From Pseudomonadota bacterium (GTDB taxonomy: Bacteria; Pseudomonadota; Alphaproteobacteria; Sphingomonadales; Sphingomonadaceae): a stretch of DNA of 7,622 bases. The DNA lies in assembly GCA_023424275.1 (NCBI GenBank), contig JAFAED010000020.1, positions 1-7,622 on the forward strand. Reading direction: 5' to 3'. Positions 1-6,219 of this stretch are shown here, piece after piece. Position numbers and translations under genes: made by a program. The notes under the pieces are model-generated. The model made no database searches. It was not told the DNA's origin and saw only the letters and a list, made by a program, of their open reading frames with translations. Each line of letters opens with the position of its first letter. The stretch's first letter is position 1.

Positions 1-168
1 ACCGGCAACGAGGACATCCATCACCTCGACACCAAAATGCCCTTCGGCCGCGTCGCGGTCCCCGCCGACGTCGCCGCCGCAGTCGTCTGGTTCGTCAGCG
101 ACGCGAACAGCTATTGTTCGGGCCAGAAACTCAATATCGACGGCGCAGGACAGGCGACATTCCGATGA
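1..168 (+). CDS. SDR family oxidoreductase, C-terminal end (5' partial)
   Basis: The frame is open from the first base and ends at TGA 166-168, giving the last 55 residues of a protein that starts outside the window. The visible part matches the C-terminal end of classical short-chain dehydrogenases/reductases: a P-F-G-R-V-A-V-P-A-D-V-A stretch, then a helix ending in V-W-F-V-S-D-A-N-S-Y-C-S-G-Q, then the closing I-D-G-A-G strand. In this family that segment forms the last helix and strand of the Rossmann fold next to the substrate site. The NAD(P)-binding glycine motif and the Ser-Tyr-Lys catalytic residues lie upstream and cannot be seen, so substrate and cofactor are unknown. Its stop overlaps the next gene's start (ATGA, 165-168), which suggests cotranscription and translational coupling with the peptidase gene. 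Confidence 0.85.
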   Translation, partial: TGNEDIHHLDTKMPFGRVAVPADVAAAVVWFVSDANSYCSGQKLNIDGAGQATFR

Positions 169-1766
169 AACAGATCCTTCTCGCGGCGTCCTTCGCCCTC
201 GCGCTCGGCGGCTGCGCAGCCGCACAATCGAAAGAGCCGCGCCTGGCGGCCGACAAGCCGGCGCCCGATGCACCGATGTTCGAGCCGACCGAGGTGGAGA
301 GCCGCGGATCGGTGACCGTCGGCGGCGTCGCAATCCCCTATCGCGCGGTCGCGGGCACGCTCGTCATCCATCCGAGGGGCTGGGACGATAGCGTGCCGAT
401 CGATCGCAAGCGCGACAAGGATGCCGCCGGAGACGTGCCGGACTCCGAAGCCTCGATGTTCTACGCCGCCTATTTCAAGGAAGGCGCACCCGCCGAAACC
501 CGGCCGATCACCTTCCTCTTCAACGGTGGCCCGGGTTCGCCGACTTTGTGGCTCCACATGGGTGCCTATGGCCCCGTGCGCGTCGAGACGCCCGATCTCG
601 TCCACGGCAGCGCACCCTATCGCACCGTCGCCAACGACCAGAGCCTGCTCGACGTCTCCGACCTCGTCTTCGTCGACGCGCCCGGCACCGGCTTCAGCCG
701 CGTCGCGGGGAAGGACAAGGACAAGGCGTGGTTCGGGGTCGATCAGGACATCCACGCCTTCACCATCTTCGTCCGCGATTTCCTGTCGAAATATGGCCGC
801 TGGAAATCGCCCAAATATCTCTATGGCGAAAGCTATGGGACGATGCGCGCGGCGGGAATGACGCTGGCGCTGCAGAAACAGGACATCGACCTCAATGGCG
901 TGATCCTGCTCTCCGACATATTGAACTGGGACCTGTTGCCCGACGATCCGCAGGTCAATCCGGGGGTCGACCTGCCCTATGTCGTGACGCTGCCCACCTA
1001 TGCCGCGACCGCCTGGTATCACAAGCGCGCCGGCGTCGGCCGCGATCTCGCGTCGTGGCTTGCCGAGGCCGAGACCTTCGCGACCACCGACTATGCGCTC
1101 GCGCTGATGAAGGGGAACGACCTTCCCGATGCCGAACGACAGGCTGTCGCGGCAAGGCTCCACGCCTACACCGGGCTCCCGGTCGACTATCTGCTGAAGA
1201 CCGACCTGCGCATCCAATATGGCGCGCTGCAAAAGGAACTGCTCGCCGACCGGGGGCTGACGACCGGAACGCTCGACACGCGCTTCACCGGCGCGACGCT
1301 CGATCCCTTGAGCAAGGTCGCCTCGAACGATCCGCAGGGCGCCGCAATCGGCGCCGCCTACACCGCCGCGCTCAACGATTATGTCCGCGGCACGCTCGGC
1401 TATGGCGCGGGCCGGCATTATGAGGGCGGGCTCGATGTCTATTCCAGCTGGGACTATAAGCACCGCCCGCCCGGCGCCGACCGCGCGCTGATCGCGCTGC
1501 CCAATGTGCTGCCCGATCTCGCGGTCGCGATGAAACAGAATCCGAAGATGAAGCTGCTCGTCACCGGCGGCTGGTTCGACGTCTCGACGCCCTATTTCGC
1601 CGGCCGCTACGAACTCCGGCACCTTCCCGTGCCCAGGGAGTTGCAGGCGAATATCGCCTATAAATATTATCCGGCCGGCCACATGATCTATGTGAAACCC
1701 GACCTGCTGGCCGAAATGCGCACCGACGCCGCCGACTTCATTCGGCGAACCGACGGGATCGACTAA
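165..1766 (+). CDS. S10 serine carboxypeptidase-like lipoprotein
   Basis: A complete 533-residue protein of the S10 peptidase family (alpha/beta-hydrolase fold, bacterial COG2939-like branch). The N-terminus has a short hydrophobic signal ending in a lipobox L-G-G-C, with the lipidated cysteine predicted at C17, so it should be exported and anchored in the cell envelope. Family hallmarks are all present: the oxyanion-hole motif N-G-G-P-G-S at about 120-125, the nucleophile elbow G-E-S-Y-G with Ser223, Asp472 in G-G-W-F-D, and His506 in P-A-G-H-M. The Ser-Asp-His triad looks intact and the length is normal for the family. I chose ATG 165 because it begins the signal peptide and overlaps the upstream stop (ATGA), with AGG-type bases at 147-154. 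A TTG at 114 would add 17 residues ahead of the signal and is unlikely. The expected role is release of C-terminal residues from peptides in the periplasm; the actual substrate is unknown. Confidence 0.93.
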   Translation: MKQILLAASFALALGGCAAAQSKEPRLAADKPAPDAPMFEPTEVESRGSVTVGGVAIPYRAVAGTLVIHPRGWDDSVPIDRKRDKDAAGDVPDSEASMFYAAYFKEGAPAETRPITFLFNGGPGSPTLWLHMGAYGPVRVETPDLVHGSAPYRTVANDQSLLDVSDLVFVDAPGTGFSRVAGKDKDKAWFGVDQDIHAFTIFVRDFLSKYGRWKSPKYLYGESYGTMRAAGMTLALQKQDIDLNGVILLSDILNWDLLPDDPQVNPGVDLPYVVTLPTYAATAWYHKRAGVGRDLASWLAEAETFATTDYALALMKGNDLPDAERQAVAARLHAYTGLPVDYLLKTDLRIQYGALQKELLADRGLTTGTLDTRFTGATLDPLSKVASNDPQGAAIGAAYTAALNDYVRGTLGYGAGRHYEGGLDVYSSWDYKHRPPGADRALIALPNVLPDLAVAMKQNPKMKLLVTGGWFDVSTPYFAGRYELRHLPVPRELQANIAYKYYPAGHMIYVKPDLLAEMRTDAADFIRRTDGID

Positions 1767-2335
1767 GCCGGCGCCGTCATCCCGTGCTCGGCCGGGATGC
1801 CGGCCGGCGGCCCGTCGGGAATGCGCATCAGTTCGGCCTCGCTCGCGCCGGCTTCATAGCGGGCGAGCAGTTCGTCGGGGTCATATTCGACCCCGATCGG
1901 ATTGCTGCCGAACAGCTCGCTCTTCATATAGGCGACCCCGTCGGCGACGCTGCCATGGTCGACCTGGAACTCCATCCGGTTGCCGTCGGGATCCTGATAA
2001 TAGATCGACAGCGCGATACCGTGGTGGATCGGCCAATAGGGCATGATGCCCATAGCCTTCAGTCTCTTGTACGTCGCGAGCAGGTCGCCCGCACTCGCGA
2101 ACGTATAGGCGACATGATTGACCCCGACATCGCCGCGCCCGCCGTCGCCGCCGGGCTTCAGCAGTTCAAGGTTGGCAAAGGCGAAGCGGTGATGCTCGTC
2201 GTCATAGGTCAGGAAGGCGAGCGCCGGGTCCTGGTGCACGACCTCGGCCTCGAACACCCTTTGGTACCATTCGATCATCTCGTCATAGCGCCGCGTCATA
2301 TAGACGACATGCGCGAACTTGCTCGGTTTCGTCAT
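1763..2335 (-). CDS. VOC superfamily protein (glyoxalase/extradiol dioxygenase-like)
   Basis: A 190-residue protein with two beta-alpha-beta-beta-beta modules of the vicinal oxygen chelate fold. Module one begins at F-A-H-V-V-Y (His9). Module two begins at V-N-H-V-A-Y (His74) and ends in the characteristic Y-Q-D-P-D-G-N-R-M-E-F (Glu122). His9, His74 and Glu122 sit where the 2-His-1-carboxylate metal ligands fall in type I extradiol dioxygenases, so a mononuclear metal enzyme is likely. Ring-cleavage dioxygenase is one possibility, but a glyoxalase-like or other VOC activity cannot be excluded. About 50 residues after the core, with an acidic D-P-D-E-L stretch, form a C-terminal tail. The start at 2335 is preferred because GGAG lies 7 bases upstream; an ATG at 2386 would add 17 Arg-rich residues outside the fold. 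The stop overlaps the convergent peptidase stop by four bases. Confidence 0.88.
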   Translation of the reverse strand: MTKPSKFAHVVYMTRRYDEMIEWYQRVFEAEVVHQDPALAFLTYDDEHHRFAFANLELLKPGGDGGRGDVGVNHVAYTFASAGDLLATYKRLKAMGIMPYWPIHHGIALSIYYQDPDGNRMEFQVDHGSVADGVAYMKSELFGSNPIGVEYDPDELLARYEAGASEAELMRIPDGPPAGIPAEHGMTAPA

Positions 2336-2357
2336 GGCCCCACTCCATCCAACGACC

Positions 2358-2413
2358 CGGATCGATGCTGCGCGCCTTCGTTCCATTGTGCAAGTCCGAA
2401 CCCCTCCGCTAGA
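2358..2413. promoter_or_regulatory. Candidate divergent promoter region, VOC gene / EamA transporter gene
   Basis: The 86-bp gap between the VOC start (2335) and the transporter start (2422) must hold both promoters. TTG-TG-CAA at 2386-2393 can supply a -35 element on each strand. On plus, TTGTGC 2386-2391 is followed after 16 bp by GCTAGA 2408-2413, but that box ends only 8 bp before the ATG, implying a nearly leaderless start. On minus, TTGCAC (2393-2388) is followed after 17 bp by CAGCAT (2370-2365), which would give a leader of roughly 20 bases. Both -10 boxes match the consensus poorly, so this is tentative. Confidence 0.3.
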
Positions 2414-2421
2414 GGCGGACC

Positions 2422-3324
2422 ATGCGCCCCGATTCGCCCTCGCCCGTCATCCCCTTCCTGATCGCCTGCGCAGGCATCGCGACCTTTTCGGCGATGGACG
2501 TGCTGATGAAGGGGCTGTCGATCGACATCGGCGCCTATAATGCCGTGCTGTGGCGCACCGGCACCGGGACGATCTTCGCCGGCCTCCTCTGGTTCGCAAG
2601 CCGCCCCAAATGGCCCGACCGCCCCACGATGCAGATCCACGCCTGGCGCTCGCTGTTCGTCGCGGGCATGGCGCTCAGCTTCTTCTGGGCGCTCGCGCGG
2701 CTGCCGATGGCCGAGGCGATCGCGCTCGCCTTCGTCGCACCGCTGATGGCACTTTACATGGCCGCGATCTTTTTGGGCGAGAAGATCGGACCGCGCTCGA
2801 TCGCGGCGTCGCTGCTCGGGCTCGCGGGGGTGATCGTCATCGTCGCGGGCAAGCTTGGCGGCAGCAACTATAGCGACGAGGCGCTGCTCGCGGTCGGCGC
2901 GGTGTTCCTCTCGGCGATCTTCTACGCCTACAACCTCATCCTCGCGCGGCGGCAGGCGAAGATGGCCGAGCCGATGGAGATCGCCTTTTTCCAGAATTTC
3001 TTCGTCGCCGCGATCCTCGCGCTCGGCGCGCCCTGGTTCCTCGCGGTGCCCGATGCAGGCCAGGCGCCGAACATCCTCGGCGCCGCCGTCCTCGCGACGA
3101 CCTCGCTGCTGCTGCTGAGCTGGGCCTATGCCCGCGCGGAAACGCAGATCCTCGCGACGACCGAATATACCGGCTTCCTCTGGGCGATGCTGTTCGGCTG
3201 GTACTTCTATGACGAGGCGGTCACGCTGCCGACCTTCGCCGGCGCGGTGCTGATCGTCGCCGCCTGCCTGATCGTCGCGCGCAAGGTTCCGCACAAGGAT
3301 CCGGTGGAGCCGGCGGCGGCTTAG
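2422..3324 (+). CDS. DMT superfamily transporter with two EamA domains
   Basis: A complete 300-residue integral inner-membrane protein. About ten hydrophobic spans can be traced (roughly 10-29, 38-58, 73-92, 97-117, 125-142, 153-172, 188-208, 216-234, 245-263 and 268-286), arranged as two five-helix EamA repeats of about 140 residues each. Repeat one has the typical A-F-V-A-P-L-M-A followed by F-L-G-E-K; repeat two has the matching T-E-Y-T-G-F-L-W then Y-D-E. Length and topology are standard for drug/metabolite transporters, which exchange or export small metabolites. The substrate cannot be read from the sequence. ATG 2422 is supported by AGAGG at 2411-2415, 6 bases upstream. The gene stands alone: divergent from the VOC gene and convergent with sua5. 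Confidence 0.93.
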   Translation: MRPDSPSPVIPFLIACAGIATFSAMDVLMKGLSIDIGAYNAVLWRTGTGTIFAGLLWFASRPKWPDRPTMQIHAWRSLFVAGMALSFFWALARLPMAEAIALAFVAPLMALYMAAIFLGEKIGPRSIAASLLGLAGVIVIVAGKLGGSNYSDEALLAVGAVFLSAIFYAYNLILARRQAKMAEPMEIAFFQNFFVAAILALGAPWFLAVPDAGQAPNILGAAVLATTSLLLLSWAYARAETQILATTEYTGFLWAMLFGWYFYDEAVTLPTFAGAVLIVAACLIVARKVPHKDPVEPAAA

Positions 3325-3328
3325 TCCC

Positions 3329-3346
3329 CCTCCCGCTTGCGGGAGG
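3329..3346. terminator. Hairpin between convergent genes (terminator or REP-like repeat)
   Basis: A perfect inverted repeat, CCTCCCGC-TT-GCGGGAGG, starts 5 bases after the transporter stop and ends 8 bases before the sua5 stop. It can form a 7-8 bp GC-rich stem on either strand, so it is placed to end transcription from both genes. No T-run follows on either strand, so a classical intrinsic terminator is not certain. From memory, this CTCCCGCTTGCGGGAG core recurs between genes in many sphingomonads, so it may also be a small dispersed repeat. Recurrence cannot be tested here: the window has only one copy. Confidence 0.55.
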
Positions 3347-3354
3347 AGAGCAGT

Positions 3355-4308
3355 TCACACCGCCGCGCGCGCCAGCCGGTCGTTGATCGCCGCGCCCAGC
3401 CCGTCGAACGGGATCGCCGCCACCGCGATCTTCGCCTTCGCGCTCGCCGCGCCTGCGTGCAGCGCGTCGAACAGGTGCGCCGCCGCCTCGGTCAGGTCGC
3501 CCGCCGCACTCAAATCATAATCGCCGGCCAACGCGCCGAAGCCGATGCCGAACTCGTCCGGGGCAAAATCGGCCGCGCCCAGCCGCACCGGCTTGCCCGG
3601 CGCATAATGGCTCGCGAGCATCCCCGGCGCGACGATCTCCGATCCCTTGACCCCGGTCACCGCCAGCCCGCTCGCCGCCGCCAGCATATCCGCCGTCACC
3701 GGCCCCGGCCGCAGCATTTCGACCGCCCCGTCCTTCACGCGCGCGATCGTCGATTCGACCCCCGCCGTCGTCGGCCCGTCGTCGATCACCAGCGCGATCC
3801 GTCCGTCGAGGCTGGCTAGCACATGGCTTGCCTTCGTCGGGCTCACCTTCCCGCTCGCATTGGCGCTGGGCGCCGCAAGCGGCGCGCCGCTTTCGGCGAG
3901 CAACGCCTGCATCGCGCGATGCCCCGGCACCCGCAGCGCGATCGTGTCCAGCCCCGCCGTCGCGATGCTCGCCACCGGGCAATCGGCCGTACGCGGCACG
4001 ACCAAAGTCAGCGGCCCCGGCCAGAAGGCTTCGGCCAGCATCCGCTCGACAGCATCGAACACCCCCAGCCGCTCGGCTGCGGCCAGATCGGGCACATGCA
4101 CGATTAGCGGATTGAAATCGGGCCGCCCCTTGGCGGCATAGATGCGCGCGACAGCCTCGGCATTGCGCGCATCGGCGGCGAGGCCATAGACAGTCTCGGT
4201 CGGCACCGCGACCGGCTGCCCCTCCCCGACAAGCCCCCCGGCGCGCGCGATTGCCTCCGGCCCGAAGGGGCGGATATCTGTCGTCATGCGCGTTTGACCG
4301 TCGGCCAT
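3355..4308 (-). CDS. L-threonylcarbamoyladenylate synthase, Sua5 type
   Basis: A 317-residue protein of the Sua5/YrdC/YciO family. It makes threonylcarbamoyl-AMP from threonine, bicarbonate and ATP, the first step of t6A37 modification of ANN-decoding tRNAs, in the cytoplasm. The YrdC domain spans about 13-205: V-P-T-E-T-V-Y-G-L at 35-43, K-G-R-P-x-x-x-P-L at 60-68, P-S-A-N-A-S-G at 147-153 and G-V-E-S-T-I at 183-188. A linker with A-S-H-Y-A-P-G-K-P at 232-240 leads to a C-terminal Sua5 domain (about 240-317), which distinguishes it from the shorter TsaC form. It would be called sua5 or tsaC in annotation. The start is ambiguous: ATG 4308 is used here; ATG 4287 (M8) would remove 7 residues outside the fold. 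Neither has a clear Shine-Dalgarno. A TATAGC box ending 5 bases before 4308 would make a transcript beginning at that ATG, so leaderless translation is possible. Confidence 0.95.
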   Translation of the reverse strand: MADGQTRMTTDIRPFGPEAIARAGGLVGEGQPVAVPTETVYGLAADARNAEAVARIYAAKGRPDFNPLIVHVPDLAAAERLGVFDAVERMLAEAFWPGPLTLVVPRTADCPVASIATAGLDTIALRVPGHRAMQALLAESGAPLAAPSANASGKVSPTKASHVLASLDGRIALVIDDGPTTAGVESTIARVKDGAVEMLRPGPVTADMLAAASGLAVTGVKGSEIVAPGMLASHYAPGKPVRLGAADFAPDEFGIGFGALAGDYDLSAAGDLTEAAAHLFDALHAGAASAKAKIAVAAIPFDGLGAAINDRLARAAV

Positions 4309-4321
4309 GCCGCGCTATAGC
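4294..4321 (+). promoter_or_regulatory. Probable sigma70-type promoter of the acyl-CoA dehydrogenase gene
   Basis: TTGACC (4294-4299, five of six consensus bases) is followed after 16 bp by TATAGC (4316-4321, TATA core). Transcription would start near 4328, leaving a leader of about 34 bases that includes AGGAAAG at 4343-4349. The -35 box lies inside the sua5 coding sequence if that gene starts at 4308. The -10 box sits within a perfect palindrome, so the two divergent promoters physically overlap. Confidence 0.5.
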
Positions 4322-4323
4322 GC
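4312..4323. promoter_or_regulatory. 12-bp palindrome GCGCTATAGCGC between divergent genes
   Basis: A perfect 12-bp palindrome in the 53-bp gap between sua5 (-) and the acyl-CoA dehydrogenase gene (+). Its centre reads CTATAG on both strands, so it offers a TATAGC -10 box to each gene: on plus together with TTGACC at 4294, on minus 5 bases before ATG 4308 but with no good -35. It could simply be a shared bidirectional -10 region, or also a binding site for a dimeric regulator. The dyad is seen directly; the function is inferred. Confidence 0.5.
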
Positions 4324-4361
4324 CCGCGCAACGATATTCACCAGGAAAGTCGGCCTCAAGC

Positions 4362-6104
4362 ATGACCTATACGCCGCCCACCACCGAACAGCTGTTCGTT
4401 CTCGACCATATCGCGCGCGTCGACGCGATGGCCCAGCACGAACGCTTCGCCGCCGCGACCCCCGACATGGTCGAGGCGATCGTCACCGGCATCGGCGAAT
4501 TTGCCGCGGACGTCTTCGCCCCGCTCAATCGCGTCGGCGACGTACAGAATCCGAAATGGGACAATGGCAAGGTGACGATGCCCCCGGGCTTCAAGGCGGC
4601 GTACAAACAGTTCGTCGAGGCCGGCTGGGGCAGCATCGACAGCCCGGGCGCCTATGGCGGGCAGGACCTGCCCTTCACCCTCGCGACGGTGGTGATCGAG
4701 GCGCTGGGCAGCGCCGACATGGGCTTCACCCTGTGTCCGATCCTGACCCCCGGCGCGATCCACGCGCTGATGGCCTATGGCACCGAGGAACAGCGCCAGA
4801 CGTGGCTGCCCAAGCTCGTCACCGGCGAGTGGAACGGTACGATGAACCTGACCGAGCCCGCCGCGGGCAGCGATGTCGGCGCGCTGCGCTCGACCGCCGA
4901 AAAGGTCAGCGAAGGGCCGAACGCCGGCCTCTATAAGATCAAGGGGCAAAAGATCTTCATCACCTTCGGCGAGCATGACCTCACCGACAATATCGTCCAC
5001 CTCGTTCTCGCGCGCACGCCCGGCGCGCCCGAGGGGACGCGCGGCATCTCGCTGTTCCTCGTTCCCAAATACCGCCTCGACGATGCCGGCAATTCGACGA
5101 TTTCGAACGGCGTCCACTGCGCCTCGATCGAGCACAAGCTCGGCATTCACGGCTCGCCGACCGCCGTGATGGTCTATGGCGAGGGCGAGGATTGCCTTGG
5201 CGAGATCGTCGGCGACGAAATGGGCGGCATGAAGGCGATGTTCGTGATGATGAACAATGCGCGCCTGATGGTCGGCTGTCAGGGCGTCCAGATCGCCGAA
5301 CGCGCGACGCAGCAGGCGCAGCGCTATGCCGCCGAACGCGTCCAGTCGTCGCTCGCGGGCTCGCCCGATCGCACGCCCGTGACGATCGCGCACCACCCCG
5401 ACGTCAAGCGGATGCTGTGGCGGATGCGCGCCCAGACCGAGGCCGCGCGCGCGCTCACCTATTATGCCGCGGCGCAGATCGACTTCGGCAAATTGGGCGA
5501 CGAGGCCGCGGCGATGCGCGCCGAAATCCTCATCCCGCTGGTCAAGGCGCACGCGACCGACATCGGCTGCGAGGTCGCCAGCCTCGGCGTGCAAGTGCAT
5601 GGCGGCATGGGCTTCATCGAGGAAACCGGCGCCGCGCAGCATTATCGCGACGCGCGCATCGCCCCGATCTACGAAGGCACCAACGGCATCCAGGCGGCCG
5701 ACCTCGTCGGGCGCAAGCTCGGCATGGCGGGCGGCGACCTCGTCCGTGGCCTGATCGACGATATCGCGGCGGGCGCCGCCGATTTCCCCGAATTGCAGCA
5801 ATTGGTCGACGCCTGCCGCGCGGTCACCGACTGGATGGTGTCGGCAAACACCGGCGACCGGCTCGCGGGCAGCTACCCCTATCTCACCATGCTCGCCACC
5901 GCGACCTGCGGCTGGCTGATGGCGATCCAGCACAAGGCGGCGCGCGCGGCGCTCGACGAGGGCAGCGGCGACACCGCCTTCCTCGAAGCGAAGATCGCCT
6001 CGACGCGCTTCTACCTGCAACAGATCGTCCCCGCGGCGACCGGCCTCGCGGCGTCGGCGCTCGCCGGCGACGCGGCGCTCGCACCGCTTCCTGCGATCGC
6101 CTGA
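4362..6104 (+). CDS. Acyl-CoA dehydrogenase, DmdC-like with C-terminal extension
   Basis: A 580-residue FAD-dependent acyl-CoA dehydrogenase, about 200 residues longer than the classic roughly 380-residue enzymes. The order fits the DmdC-like group: a short N-terminal extension (M-T-Y-T-P-P-T-T-E-Q, about 1-35), the all-alpha N-terminal domain, the middle beta domain with signature T-E-P-A-A-G-S-D at 164-171, the C-terminal helical domain with V-H-G-G-M-G-F and Y-E-G-T-N-G-I-Q, and a final helical domain (about 450-580). Glu438 in Y-E-G-T is the expected catalytic base. It should introduce a trans-2,3 double bond into an acyl-CoA in the cytoplasm. Relatives include methylmercaptopropionyl-CoA dehydrogenase and long-chain FadE-type enzymes, so the substrate is not fixed by sequence. 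ATG 4362 begins the conserved N-terminus; AGGAAAG at 4343-4349 is a rather distant (12 bases) ribosome binding site. No enoyl-CoA hydratase or thiolase gene adjoins it here. Confidence 0.93.
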   Translation: MTYTPPTTEQLFVLDHIARVDAMAQHERFAAATPDMVEAIVTGIGEFAADVFAPLNRVGDVQNPKWDNGKVTMPPGFKAAYKQFVEAGWGSIDSPGAYGGQDLPFTLATVVIEALGSADMGFTLCPILTPGAIHALMAYGTEEQRQTWLPKLVTGEWNGTMNLTEPAAGSDVGALRSTAEKVSEGPNAGLYKIKGQKIFITFGEHDLTDNIVHLVLARTPGAPEGTRGISLFLVPKYRLDDAGNSTISNGVHCASIEHKLGIHGSPTAVMVYGEGEDCLGEIVGDEMGGMKAMFVMMNNARLMVGCQGVQIAERATQQAQRYAAERVQSSLAGSPDRTPVTIAHHPDVKRMLWRMRAQTEAARALTYYAAAQIDFGKLGDEAAAMRAEILIPLVKAHATDIGCEVASLGVQVHGGMGFIEETGAAQHYRDARIAPIYEGTNGIQAADLVGRKLGMAGGDLVRGLIDDIAAGAADFPELQQLVDACRAVTDWMVSANTGDRLAGSYPYLTMLATATCGWLMAIQHKAARAALDEGSGDTAFLEAKIASTRFYLQQIVPAATGLAASALAGDAALAPLPAIA

Positions 6105-6219
6105 AACATATGGAATCCTGCGCCTTGCGCCCGATCGCCCGGCGTAGGATTTCATTCATAATTAACGCGATGATAACCATCTACGACTAGGCACGGGCCA
6201 GCAATTGCTGGAGACGTGC
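6105..6219 (+). promoter_or_regulatory. AT-richer upstream region of the CHASE2 gene
   Basis: The 115-bp gap after the acyl-CoA dehydrogenase stop contains the most AT-rich stretch I noticed: 6145-6184 has only 13 G/C of 40 bases. It includes CATAAT (6157-6162, five of six bases of a -10 consensus) and GATAAC (6172-6177), either of which might be a -10 element for the downstream gene. I could not find a convincing -35 at the right distance for either. No clear terminator for the upstream gene is visible. Confidence 0.35.
6198..6211. promoter_or_regulatory. 14-bp palindrome overlapping the ribosome binding site
   Basis: CCAGCAATTGCTGG is a perfect 14-bp palindrome whose right end shares two bases with the GGAG Shine-Dalgarno (6210-6213) of the CHASE2 gene. 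As DNA it could be an operator for a dimeric regulator. As RNA it can fold into a 5-bp stem with an AATT loop that partly hides the ribosome binding site. The dyad is observed; either role is inferred. Confidence 0.4.

Noticed and set aside
111..1682. Long minus-strand open frame (523 codons) opposite the S10 peptidase gene
   Set aside because: The plus frame has an intact signal peptide and Ser-Asp-His triad. The antisense frame is rich in Arg, Gly, Asp and Ala with no recognisable domain, as expected opposite a gene with G/C at third positions.
1784..2461. Plus-strand frame of 225 codons opposite the VOC gene
   Set aside because: The minus frame carries both VOC modules and a good ribosome binding site; the plus frame shows no domain and runs through the divergent promoter region into the transporter gene.
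2332..3294. Minus-strand frame of 320 codons opposite the EamA transporter gene
   Set aside because: Its composition is highly charged (Arg, Glu, Asp) with no motif; the plus frame encodes a clear ten-helix transporter.
4251..4361. Upstream start extending the acyl-CoA dehydrogenase by 37 residues
   Set aside because: The extra Arg-rich residues overlap sua5 and its promoter, and the family N-terminus begins at M-T-Y-T-P-P (4362).
3515..4363. Alternative minus-strand frame of 282 codons overlapping sua5
   Set aside because: It is out of frame with the Sua5 motifs, and is rich in Arg, Ala and Gly without structure.
4356..6155. Minus-strand open frame of 599 codons opposite the acyl-CoA dehydrogenase gene
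   Set aside because: It mirrors the real gene almost exactly and has no family motif. It is an artefact of codon bias, as are the shorter frames in the same place.
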